Positions 45,357 through 55,617 of a stretch of 64,000 nucleotides of DNA are shown piece after piece. A model generated the notes under the pieces. That model saw only the letters and a program-made list of their open reading frames with translations. It had not been told where the DNA came from and made no database searches. Source of the stretch: Dermanyssus gallinae (lineage: Eukaryota > Arthropoda > Arachnida > Mesostigmata > Dermanyssidae); the NCBI GenBank assembly GCA_003439945.1, contig QVRM01004808.1, positions 161,539-225,538 of the forward strand. Direction: 5' to 3'. Each line of letters begins with the position of its first letter. Within the stretch, counting starts at the first letter, position 1. A program made the translations under genes and the position numbers.

Positions 45357-45416
45357 CTCCTCTCTGTCTGTCTGTCTGTCTGTGGTTGCCCGGACGGACA
45401 GGCAGACGGAGAGGAG
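45357..45416 (+). other. 23-bp fully paired hairpin
   Basis: 45357-45379 pairs with 45394-45416 at all 23 positions, 20 Watson-Crick and 3 G-U wobbles, around a 14-nt loop. The left arm contains a (GTCT)n microsatellite; the right arm is a diverged GACA/GGCA run. The wobbles pair only in RNA of the plus strand. Length is near that of a microRNA precursor. Confidence 0.8.
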
Positions 45417-46344
45417 AACTATTGGTGTCGAGGACTGTAGGCTGTCGACTCCTCAACCGATGTCCTGTCCCCTCCTGTTGCCGTCAATGTGTGGGATCGC
45501 GCCGATGACAACGACAACGTTACTGCCGCTGCTGCTGCAAGGATCGTCGCTTTTGTTGTTGCTGCTGCTGCTGCTGCTACTGCTGTTGTTGTTGTTGTTG
45601 TTGGTGTTGCTGTTGTTGTTCTTGTTGTTGCTGCTGCTGCATGTTCCTCGAAGCCACGCCAGCCAAGCGCGCGCATCAGCAACAGCAGCACTACCTACTA
45701 CTACTACCTGAGCCAGTCGAGAGCAGCGGGATGTGTGAAGGACACTCGCCAAACTCGCTGAGCAGCCGGACAAACGGGAACAGGCGCTGGCGGCGGCGTT
45801 GGCGCCCTTATCGCGACGAGATAGCATGTTGTTGGTCAGCCAGTCTCAACAACGTGGTTGCCGTCCGCCGCGGGCTCCTGCTGTCGTCGTCATCGTCACC
45901 GTTGTTGTTGTTTCTTTTGATGTTGTTGTTATTGTTGATGTTGTTGTTGTTGTTGTTATTGTTGATGTTGTTGTTGTTGTTATTGTTGTCATCTTTGTCG
46001 TCGTTGTTACTGCTACAACTGCTGCTGCTGCTGCTGCTGGTGGGGTCTGCCTCACTCGGCTGACGGCACAACATCGTCGAGCAAGTAGTACCCGAGAGCA
46101 GTCAAGCCAACAACTAAGTAAACGCAGAACAGGCAGATTTCAAAAAAACGTCGTGGCCAACTTCTAGCTCTGCTACACTCTGCTGCGCTGCTACCCTGCC
46201 GTCATCGGCCAACGCTCCGTCGGCCGATTTTTCCGTTTCTCTTGCATTTGCGCTCTCGCTCCCTCTCTCTCTTCCCCCTCTCTCATTGTGTACTGCTCCA
46301 CTGTCTTTCCCTTCCACTCTCGCTCTCGTTATATATCACTATAC
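45417..46344. other. CTG/TTG arrays and mixed sequence
   Basis: TGC/TTG triplets at 45522-45642 and TTG/ATG triplets at 45895-46040 produce long Val/Leu and Asn/Ser frames on opposite strands. No supported gene. Confidence 0.6.
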
Positions 46345-46410
<66 letters not shown>

Positions 46411-46414
46411 ATAT
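46345..46414. repeat. (CT)n-(TA)n compound array
   Basis: CT dinucleotides at 46345-46364 pass directly into TA dinucleotides to 46414, with one TTTAT interruption. Confidence 0.96.
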
Positions 46415-46929
46415 CTCTTTCTCTATATCAGGCTGTCCTGCTGCCGGCGACGACCCGTCCATCTGACTAGGCAGGCGCCTACCTGCCGCGCTAGGTGGAT
46501 GGCGACGGATGGATGACGACGGATGGTGGACTCGACCACCATCCTCTTCCCCCTTCTCCTCTTCCAACAACAAACAAACAAACAATCATACACGCAAGCT
46601 ACACATAGACACCAACTCCCACACCCACACACAGATACACAGACACACACACAACCACCCACGCACACACGACCACCCATTCACACACCCACCCACCCAC
46701 ACACACAATGGCACCCGCCTATACACACAATCACACGAATACGCACGTGTATACGTAGATATACACGCTCACACTCATACACTCAACAATACAATACATA
46801 CATAATACTGTATGTATGCCCGTACGCAACCAGTGGCTAGGCGGAAGCCGTGTTAGCCGGCCTCAGAAAGCGTCAGAAAAAAAAAATGCCGGCACAGTTC
46901 GAATGAGCTTGTGCGTTGTTACCTTATGC
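46415..46929. other. CA/CACC-rich stretch
   Basis: Degenerate CACA, CACC and (CAAA) runs occupy 46563-46800. The Thr/His-rich frames are repeat translations. Confidence 0.65.
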
Positions 46930-47340
46930 TTAGTTGGTTGGTTGGCTGATTGGTTGATGCTGCTGCTGCTGATGATACTGATGCTGCTGCTGCTGTTGAT
47001 GCGTGGTGGTGGTGGAGGTCGAGGTAGTGGAAGCGGTCCGTTTCACCCCCTTCACTCTCCTGCCCTCCTGGGGGCAACATAGGAGGCATAGATCCCTGCT
47101 GCCTTGGTTGGCGCGGATAATCGTTGTGAGCGGCGTTAGCCTCGTCGTATTACTGTTGTTGTAGTTGTTATTGTTCGTGTTGAGGGTATTGTTCCTGTTG
47201 TAGGAGTTGTGGGTATTGTTCCTGTTGTAGGTGTTGTTGTTATTGTTCCTGTTGTAGGAGTTGTTGTTATTGTTCCTGTTGTGCGTGTTGTTGTTGTTGG
47301 TGTTGTTTTGTGTGGTCGTGGTGGTAGTGGTTCTGGACAA
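46930..47340 (-). CDS. Candidate low-complexity protein with 9-residue Asn repeat
   Basis: An open frame of 136 codons on the minus strand. The first 65 residues contain a 9-residue repeat of the form Asn-(Thr/Ser)-Tyr-Asn-Arg-Asn-Asn-(Asn/Thr)-(Asn/His), encoded by the 27-bp minisatellite at 47170-47305. A complex middle follows (TTIIRANQGSRDLCLLCCPQEG), then Thr/Ser and Gln/His tracts. The 27-bp period preserves the frame, which is the main argument for coding. No clear ATG context, domain or splice support. Confidence 0.2.
   Translation of the reverse strand: MSRTTTTTTTQNNTNNNNTHNRNNNNNSYNRNNNNNTYNRNNTHNSYNRNNTLNTNNNNYNNSNTTRLTPLTTIIRANQGSRDLCLLCCPQEGRRVKGVKRTASTTSTSTTTTHQQQQQHQYHQQQQHQPISQPTN
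47170..47305. repeat. 27-bp minisatellite
   Basis: The word ATTGTTCCTGTTGTAGG starts at 47188, 47215, 47242 and 47269 (exact 27-bp period). A diverged copy lies just upstream. Confidence 0.93.
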
Positions 47341-47432
47341 AGCTACCGCTATAGGCTCACCAAGAGGCTACGGACGACACTCTAGCAATTGCTCGTCCGC
47401 TTACACAGTCATACATGGTCGTGTTGTTGTTG

Positions 47433-47560
47433 TAACTTGCATGTGTTTGTAGATATACTTGTAGAGTTGTTGTTGTTGTTGCTGTTGTTATGATTCTAAC
47501 TTGCATGTGTTTCTAGATATACTTGTGGAGGCGTTGCTGTTGTTGTTGCTGCAGCTATTG
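47433..47560. repeat. 64-bp tandem duplication
   Basis: TAACTTGCATGTGTTT followed by a (G/C)TAGATATACTTGT(A/G)GAG phrase occurs at 47433 and 47497, each followed by a TTG/CTG run. Confidence 0.88.
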
Positions 47561-48237
47561 TACTAACGACGAATTGGATTGTTGACAGGACCCGACGACT
47601 GACGCATTTACCCGCCATATCCTGGCATGGCTCTCCTTATCCTCCACGAGCGCGCCGAGTCTATCCGTTAGTGGTAGCTGGTTTTCTCCAGACCATCATC
47701 ATCACCGCTGAGTCGGTGCTTAATCGCCGCTAGTAGTCAGTCGGTAGATCTTTTCCTCGGCCCATCTTACCGATGGGCCGGCGGAGGGGGAGGAGGACGA
47801 GGAGATTCGATAGCCCGTCGCCAATGCGGGGCCGCACATATATGCGTAGCTTGTGATGACCCCCGCCGCTCGTGTGGTCTGGCGGCGCAGCATTCTCCGA
47901 CCTGCTGCTTTTTAGGTTACTGCTTCTTTATCTGCTGTTGCTGCTGCTATCGTGATGCCGTGTCCGCCCCCCCCCCCCCTACCCCGGATCCCCGCCTAAG
48001 GAGACCCCAGCCCCTCGGGCAGACTCTTTCCCCCGTCTCTCTCATCGACAGAAGAAAAAGAGCAAGGGGAAAATGCCAACCAAAAAAAAAGCCAAAGGAA
48101 AAGATCAAATCCAAGCCCTGCTCTATGGTAGCCGCCTACTCGCACTACACCTCGAACGCCACGCCATACCACTGATAGTGAACAGGGATAACGACAAAAC
48201 GGAGATGACGGACTCGACACAAACGGCAACCGGTTAG

Positions 48238-48238
<1 letters not shown>
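47561..48238. other. Unique GC-rich sequence
   Basis: C11 tract near 47967. No gene recognised. Confidence 0.45.

Positions 48239-48279
<41 letters not shown>
48239..48279. repeat. (TA)n array
   Basis: Pure TA alternation, followed by ACATGCATATGCATACATACATC. Confidence 0.97.
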
Positions 48280-48281
<2 letters not shown>

Positions 48282-49542
48282 GCATATGCATACATACATC
48301 TAGATAGATAGATACCTGAGCTACTGCTGAGTCAGACTCACTCACCCCAGTCGAGCGGCAGAGCCTACGACGAGACAGAAACAGCAATGCCTTGGCGGCG
48401 TGTTACGGGCCAGTCGCAATCAATTGCCCAGTTAGCCAGGCAGGTAGGCAGGCAGGCAGGTAGATAGGTAGGAACGGAGGTAAGAAAATGGCTGCTAACC
48501 ACCAGTACTATGGTTAGTGGTCGTCACCCCGCTTCCCTCCCCCCCGCCCTTCTGCGTGAACAGTAACGATACAGCCAGAACAGCATCAGCATTGCCGTTC
48601 AACGCTGAAGGGATCGCCTCGTTGTTGTTGTTGATGTTATTGCTGTTGTTGTTGTTGTTGTTGTTGCTGTTGTTGTAGTGGTTGTTGCTGTTGTTGTTGT
48701 TATGCCTCGTATGCCTCGTTTTGTTTTCTCTCTCTCTCCCTCTTTCTCTCGTCTTTTCCTCGCTGCCTCTCCTGTTCCTCGAGTTCATGTTCTTCCATCC
48801 ACCCAGGGGTGTCGGTTACGGACGGGGCCGTAACAACTAGCGTCGCCGTCGTCGTCGTCACGACCAGCAAGCGCGTTGACGGCGCGCTAAACGGCTGGAC
48901 GGAAAATCAGAGCAACGGCGCGCGGGAGGGCAAACAAACAGGCAGACAGACAGACAAGTAGATCAAATCCTTGACGAAGGTGCCGCCAGCGTCAGCAGCG
49001 GGCCTGCTAACGCTGGTGACGCGCTCCCTGGAGATAGAATAGAGTAGGAACTCACAGCTCACAACGTGGATCCGTGCCCAACCCCTCGCCCCCCCCCCCC
49101 CGCGCGCTCAGCCATGAGCATGATCATGACGACGAAAAGACTAAGGCGACGACGACAACAACAACAACAAAAACTACAAGCTACAACAACAGTAACAACA
49201 ACAACAACTACAACAACAGTAGCAACAACAACAACAACAGTAACAAAGCGTTCGACATGACGCCGACGAGAGAACATTGAACGAGGTTTCGCTTGTCGAA
49301 TTCGAGCCGTCATCGTCACCGCCGATGTTATTGCCGTAATAGAACATAGGGGACCACGTGGCTGATTGTTGTGTTTTTTTTTCTTTATATATAGAAGTCG
49401 ATCATTGGCAAAGTAAAACAATGTCAGTAAGGTTGTTGGTAACAACTACTACCTATTACTTAGTCATTAGGTCAATCAGTTCGCCGGACGATACACGAAT
49501 GAAAGACGCTGAATCCGAGTTTGTCTACTATCTCAACTGTTT
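48280..49542. other. Mixed sequence with GGCA, TTG and CAA tracts
   Basis: (GATA)3 at 48303-48314, (GGCA)n at 48440-48465, TTG triplets at 48621-48700, a C-rich tract at 49088-49100 and CAA triplets at 49155-49245. No supported gene. Confidence 0.55.
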
Positions 49543-49566
49543 TATATATATATATATATATATATA
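49543..49566. repeat. (TA)n flank of foldback element
   Basis: Pure TA alternation directly abutting the left arm of the inverted-repeat element. Confidence 0.96.
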
Positions 49567-50504
49567 GGAAAATATCTGAAAATCGGTAATAAGAGTTGTA
49601 GAGCTCGTTAAAGCAAATATTTGCTTCCGTAATGGAACATTGTCTCTAAGAAGTCTCGTTTCCGAGTGAGAGTTAAATTACTACAATTTGTGACACTGGC
49701 GTTTTTGCCCGACACAGAAGCATAAAATGTACGGTTGCGAGTTACTAGTTATCCTATACAAAAACTAAACGCATCGTCATGTTCGTGGAAAAATTCTGTT
49801 TCCTCCTAAGAGCATATACCGCGGAGCAGAAGATACGACATGGTAATTTAAACGATAATTCGCTAAATTGATGTTCTTTTATTAGCCCCCACAACCAATT
49901 CCTCAAAATCATAACCCTACGACCGTTCACAGCGCTTAAAACTAACATACTCAGACAAACATACATTCCCTGGCGGTAATTTTGAAGGCAATGCGAGCTG
50001 TGGCTGCAAAGTAATTAAGATTTTTGGAGGGCATGTCGAGATTGAGTGCATGCATAAACGACTGTGAGACGACGTTGCGGCTGTCGCGTGACACGTCGGC
50101 GGTAGTGAACGTCGCCTCACAGTCATTTATGCATGCACTTCATCTCGACATGCCTGCCGAAAAATCACAATTAATTACTGCGGAGCCATAGCTCGCGTTG
50201 CCTTATTTGGCACCAAAATGATCGTCATAAAATGCGTATTTGTCTGAGTATGTTAGTGTTGAGCGCGCTGTGAATGGTCGTAGAGTTACGATTTTGAGGT
50301 ATTGGGCGTGGAGACTAATAAAAGAACTTCAGATTTGCGACTAACTAATTGTCTTGCAATAGCACATTTTATGCTCCTATGTGGGGCAAAAAACAGCAGT
50401 GTGACAAATTGTAGTAACTCTCACTTCGCCACAAGACTTCTTACAGACCATGTTTCATTGGAAAAAATATTTACAAGCTCTACGATTCTTATCTTTTTCT
50501 GCTT

Positions 50505-50507
<3 letters not shown>
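49567..50507. mobile_element. Foldback element with long inverted-repeat arms
   Basis: The left arm (49567 to about 50076) and right arm (about 50108-50507) are inverted copies around a 31-nt spacer. Matching blocks include GAAGTCT, GTGAGAGTTA, CTACAATTTGT, AGCATAAAATG, TTCTTTTATTAG, CTACGACC, ACTAACATACTCAGACAAA, GCATGTCGAGAT, GTGCATGCATAAA and GACTGTGAG. The left arm has roughly 100 extra bases (about 49735-49870) that the right arm lacks. Arms differ by scattered substitutions. Both ends abut TA dinucleotides, consistent with TA target sites. There is no coding capacity, so it is a non-autonomous element; mobilisation by a Tc1/mariner-type enzyme is an inference. Confidence 0.85.

Positions 50508-50537
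<30 letters not shown>
50508..50537. repeat. (TA)n array between two transposons
   Basis: Fifteen TA units that separate the foldback element from the mariner relic with no other sequence between them. Confidence 0.97.
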
Positions 50538-50541
<4 letters not shown>

Positions 50542-51110
50542 GTGAATGAAAATTCCTTGGCACAAACATCTTTTACATAGATTTGGCAAATATTGATTTC
50601 CGTTGCTTGTATAAAATATGTTTATATGCTAAAAAACAAACTGACTTTTTACATGGTTCCCAGTAAACTATATCTGCCCATTAAGGGCCTTCTAAAAATG
50701 TTTTTAACGTTCTGACAACCACATTTTAGACGCTCGTAATGGGCTAAGTTGCCTGTGGCACGATATCGTCTAAATACATCTATCGTCCGAAGATTCCGAA
50801 ACAAACTGTAGTAGTAAGGCGCGAGGTCAGACAAGCATGGTGGAAGCGCCGAAACATCTAACTGCAGCCCAACCGTGCAATGGTGTCACTGGTAACCCTT
50901 GCGCGGTAAGTGCGACCTAGCGTTGCCATGTTGAAAGATAACGCCTCTCCTTGTGAGGAAACTGGCTTGTGTTTCGTGCAACGCAGCTTTCACTCTTTCC
51001 TAATCGAGCAGAGTAGAGTTCCACCCCCCACAAGATGACCTCGCCTGATTTCAGAAACGCATAATGAACAATGTCCATTTGCGGCTCTACAAAACACAAA
51101 TTAAAAGCTT
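50538..51110 (-). mobile_element. Decayed mariner transposon (transposase relic)
   Basis: The minus strand carries pieces of a mariner transposase in the correct order. First comes DIVHYAFLKSGEVI followed by ELYSARL (within 50917-51099), matching the stretch after the second strand of the catalytic core. Next is a broken ARVTSDTIARLG region (about 50845-50900). Last is LPPCLSDLAPYYYSLF (about 50799-50846), the family signature that holds the third catalytic Asp. Here that Asp is read as Tyr, and stops and frameshifts separate the pieces, so it is dead. The end next to the TA array (starting GGGTGTGAATGAAAATTCC at 50538) is the likely terminal repeat. The N-terminal DNA-binding half and the other terminal repeat were not found. 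Confidence 0.78.
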
Positions 51111-52194
51111 TTTAAAAGTATTATTTCCCTTTGAATGTGCCTGGGAGCAGAATCATTGATTTTGCCCAATGATCTCTGTCAAGCGCAGCGAGCGCTTGTC
51201 GTTCTTGGCGCATGGGCATGCGTGAGGTCAAAATTGATTTTGTTATTAATTTGTTGGACAAAGATTCTATCCCGCAATGGCCCTTGGGTGGCTCAAGTTG
51301 CTGCCGCCACTTGCGGGTTGTGTATCTATATATATAAATATATATATTTATGTATAACATTGAGTCCCCACAGCGAGGGCCATCGCCCCGTGCGGGCACG
51401 TTAAGGTGCGGGTTAAGTCGTCGTCGGTGGTGGCGGGGTCGTAGCTGTAGCAATTGTAGTAATAGGCTGCCGCCTATTGAACGCCGGCTGCTAGCGACGC
51501 GCCGCCGTGACCGCTGTTGTTGCTATTGCTGTTGTTGTTGGTGTTGTTGTTGTTATTGTTGTTGCTATTGTTGCTATTGCTGTTGTTGTATGTCGTGGGG
51601 GCCTTCGACGAGTCGAGGGCGCTTTCGCCCCAGCCGGCGGGCGTCATGATGAGGACGAGGAGAAAGAACAGGAGGAGACGCAAAGGGGGAGAACGAAGCG
51701 GTGGCGTCATGTTGAGCGGGGCTGCTGCTGCTGCTGCTGAGATGGCCTGAGATGGCCTTAGCGGAACTGAGCCGAACTGAGTTAGGCCGCCTGGCGGGCT
51801 GAGCTGCCCCTGCGGTCGCCAGCAGCCGTTTAAGACAAACGTGGAAGAAGAAGACGACGCCAGCAGGCCCCACACACTAGATGTACAGCTGCTGGCAGCA
51901 CGAACTCTAGCGGTCGACATGGCTGTTGCTGCTGCTGCTGGTGTGGGGAAGTACAGCCTACAGAAGGAAGGCGGTTGGAGGGCTGGCTTAATAATATCTT
52001 ATTCTGCTCGATCTGCGAGTGGTAAGCGACGGCTGTAGCATCATCTGCCTTGCGTCCCCGCTGCCAACCTCGGAGGTTCGCTAAACATCGAGACAGATTC
52101 GGCTGCCTGTTGTTGTTGCGGCGGTGGCTGCTGATATTGCTGTTGTTGTTGTTGTTGTTGTTGTTGTGGTGGTGGTTCTACCTCATATTCATAG
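51111..52194. other. Mixed sequence with TA and TTG tracts
   Basis: A TA run at 51327-51350, TTG/TAT triplets at 51515-51590, CTG at 51724-51740, and TTG at 52139-52168. The region 51111-51320 could be further transposon DNA but shows no recognisable motif. Confidence 0.5.
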
Positions 52195-52531
52195 GGTTAC
52201 TATCGGCCGACAACGATGGTAACAACAGCCCCGGCCGCAGCAGCATCAGCAGCGTCAATGACGACTGCGCCGGGTCTCAGGGTAGCCTGCATAGTCAGCC
52301 ACCTCCCCTCAAGGGGAAGAGGAGACGGCGAGACGATATCAACAACAACAACGGCATGAACAACAACATCGGCATGAACAACAGCAACAGCATGAACAAC
52401 AGCAACAACAACGACGGCGACGACTACAACAATAACAACAGCAGCCACAACATCAAGAACGCCTTCCTCCCCTGAGATACAACCAGAACGCCGCCATGAT
52501 CACGCCGGCGTTCGTCTTGCCGCTCACGTCT
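52195..52531 (+). CDS. Exon-like segment with broken frame
   Basis: An acceptor-like ctacctcatattcatag ends at 52194 and a perfect donor, GTAAGT, starts at 52532. The frame beginning LLSADNDGNNSPGRS is complex for about 45 residues, includes a basic KGKRRRRDD, then turns into Asn/Met/Ser repeats and stops at 52473-52475. Just before the donor another frame reads LRYNQNAAMITPAFVLP. No single frame spans acceptor to donor, so this is either a pseudo-exon, an exon with a length change in the CAA repeat, or chance. No family recognised. Confidence 0.2.
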
Positions 52532-53820
52532 GTAAGTCTTCTTTCTCCCTGTCGGTGAGTCGGTTCGCTCGTCACTCCGTCAGGTTATCTCTCTCCCCTC
52601 TCCCTCTCTCTCTTTCTTTCTCTCTCTCTCTCGGCCAGTCAGTCAGTCTGAATGTATGTCTGGCGGTGGTCTGTATGTGTAACGCTGCTTGGTACTCATT
52701 CCTCGTGGCTGGCTGGCTGGCTGGCCGTCCGGCAGGAAAGCCGGCGAGCAGGCGTAGGTAGGGCGGGCATACGACCGCTAAAACCTAGTGGCCCTGTTGC
52801 TGATAGTACGCGCTGCCGAATGCCGCTACTGTCGATGTTGTTATATTTAGACTACTACTACTACTACTACTACTACTGCTATTACTACGACAACGCCGCC
52901 GCCGACGACGACGACGACAGGCAACGTTAGGAGTAGGCTGCTGCTGCTGCTGCGTACCAGAAGGCATCAGCATCATCATCGCCACCACCACCATCACCAT
53001 CGCCATCACCATCAACATCTCATCAGCATCGTCGCCATCTCGTCCCATGGCGGGCGTGTTTTCCCTCGCTCATTCATCCCTCCGGGTGGGTCTGTGCGAG
53101 CGCGGGGAAGTCTGTGCTGCGGGACCACGGAAACCGTCGCTGCCGCTGTTGCTGCTGCTGCTGCTGCCAGCAAACGCCATGACCACCATCACCACCACAA
53201 GATCATCTCACAACCTCCTCAAGACCATCATCTCCCTGCGTCCGTCTTATCCTTCTCCTCTATCAGCCGGCGCCGGGCCAAGCAAGCAAGCAAGCACCAG
53301 CGTTTGTTCGGCTGGTGGGTTGGTCGGTCGGTTCGGTCGGTCGGTTGGCCCGCATGGTAACTCAGGAAAACATGCATGCTCTCATGTGCTGTTGCTGCTG
53401 CTGCTGATGCTGCTGCTGTAGTTGTCGATGCCGTATATTTCAACCGCCGTTGCTGATGCCGATGGCAATGTTGATGTCGACGACGCTTGACGCTTCTTGC
53501 GGCCCCTTAGGCCAACAAGACGAGGGAACAGATAGTGCTGCTGCTGCTGCTGTTGCTGCTGCTGTTACCGCTGCCTCCGAAGACGTCGTCGCTATCGTCG
53601 TCGTCGTCGTCACTCGAGGGAGAGTCATCTATAAGGCAAGACGGCGGCACAAGCGACTCATCCTCGGGAGGCAGACAGGCATGGAGGAGGGAGGCAGAGC
53701 AAGTCAGCAAACAACTCAACTGAACCCCTCAAAGGGAAGTCGTTGGTGTTGTTGTTGTTGTTGTTGTTGTTGCTGTCATTGTTGCTGCTGCTGCTGCTGC
53801 TGCTCTTGTTGCTATTGCTA
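52532..53820. other. Mixed sequence with CT, CTA, CAC and CTG tracts
   Basis: CT runs at 52588-52632, (GGCT) at 52708-52725, CTA triplets at 52849-52875, ACG at 52897-52917, ACC/ATC at 52972-53030, GGTC/GGTT quasi-repeats at 53316-53345, and CTG/TTG triplets at 53388-53420, 53535-53562 and 53746-53805. Confidence 0.6.
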
Positions 53821-54660
53821 GCTAATGCTATTGGCTGACGAAGGCCATGATCGGCCGTGGGTAGTCGTTGTCGTTCGACCGCTGCTAACTCGGATTCTCA
53901 ACCTCTCACCATCAAGCAGCGTGTTGCTGTTGCTGTTGTTGTTGTTGTCGTTGTTGTTGTTGTTGCTGTTGTTGTTGTTATCCCCGTCGTCGTTCTGTTT
54001 TTCCTCTTCCTCCCCTTCGTCGTGGTCGTCGTCGTCCCGACTGGCTGGGAGGATGCGAGGGAAAGTGAAGATGAGACCACATTACCGTCATCACGACCAT
54101 CAACATCAACATCAGCAGCAGTATGATCGTTCAACGACGAATAAGAGAACGAAGACGTGTTCTGGAACCTCCTGGCGACTCGTAGAGTCGCCGTTGATCT
54201 TCGACACCACCGAGGACGACGACGACAACAACATTAACAACAACAACGACAACAGCAGCCGCAACTACAACAACAGCAACACCCGCCGCAACAACAACAA
54301 CCGAACCAACAACGACAAAAGCAGCAACAGCAACGACAACAACAACAACAACGACGATGATGCATAGAGCGGGGAACCGAAGGGGGTTGGGTCTCGCCTA
54401 GCCTGGCCTAGCCTAACGCCTGTGTTTGCCTGTGAGCTACAGCGGCGGCAGCAGCAGCAGCAAACAATCACGGTAAAACCTGAGAGACGCTGAGGATAAA
54501 CCACTGCAGCAGAGTGAACGTCTACCAAATAGCTGCGAGAAAATCGCAATAACCCACAACAACAGCAACAACAACAATAATAACGACGACGACAACAGCA
54601 GCAGCAGCAGCAGCAACAACAACATGAGCAACAACACCCCATTAGCAGCCCTTTAGATAG
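53821..54660. other. TTG then CAA arrays
   Basis: TTG/CTG triplets at 53922-53985 and CAA/GAC/CAG triplets at 54210-54360 and 54555-54630. The plus-strand frame 53825-54367 (180 codons) is Leu-rich then Asn-rich with a short complex middle, and is not supported as a gene. Confidence 0.6.
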
Positions 54661-55617
54661 CGCACACCCTTAAAGCGACCGATGAGGCTTATTTGAATTC
54701 TCGATAACTATCCGTTCCCGTCTGGCTAGCCGGGTGGTTGGTTGGCTGGCACAGACTGGCAAACATTTGGTTCTCATACGTACGTATTGAGTATACGCGG
54801 CCGTTGAGTGCCCGGCGCCACCTCGACGGAGATCAATTGATTAGATCCATCATCATCATCATCATCATCACCACCACCATCATCATCTGATTCAGGAACA
54901 GCTAAATATGGAGCTCAACCAGAGAGGCAAGCTAAAGTTGTCCACCTTTGTTCGATTGGCGTATGTACAAGGGCTCGCCGTATGCAATGTTTCCCCCACT
55001 CTGAATTGTTATCGTTGAACTCTTACTATCTTGTCGCCACCCGCCAGCCAGAGAAAGGAATCTTCCGGGATTCAGATCTGCAACAGTACAGCAACTTAAC
55101 TTAACGTCAACTATAATACACCTATTTAAAGGCAATACAAAGTTAAGTCTGCGGGACGGCCTCCTGATGGTAATGGCTGACCACTATAATGTCCACCGGT
55201 CGTGGCACACGTCATGACCTATGCGACGAAGCCGTAGAGGGGCATATGCCAAGGACGTGTTTGCTGTATAATATGTCGAACCGAGTCGTAATACTTCATA
55301 AGAGTTTCTCACCAAAAGGCACATGTATCAGAAAACATGGCAATGTAAGCAACACAACGTTGAGTAGGCATGGCAGAATTGTATGCATGTGAGAACCTAT
55401 GTATGTTGGCAAAAGGACATGCTTCCTCGGCCGCAGCCACCGCCGCAATCATCAGACATCGCTAAGAATCACCACCATCATCACCCACAACAACAACAAC
55501 GACTAAGACGATGGGGCGTTCCGCGCCGGAGGTTTTCGTGCGGCAGTTATCCGAGACGACCGCTCTCTCTCTCCCGTTCTTTCTATTTCTCACTCTCTCT
55601 TGAAATCTCTAACTATC
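54661..55617. other. Unique, complex sequence
   Basis: ATC triplets at 54847-54890. The stretch 54900-55420 is free of microsatellites and slightly AT-richer. Small frames at 54932-55135 (-) and 55189-55392 (+) have no domain. It could be old transposon DNA, but no motif was found. Confidence 0.45.

Noticed and set aside
51121..51453. N-terminal half of the mariner transposase
   Set aside because: The frame is on the right strand but shows no helix-turn-helix pattern or mariner motif, and it crosses a TA array; it was left unassigned.
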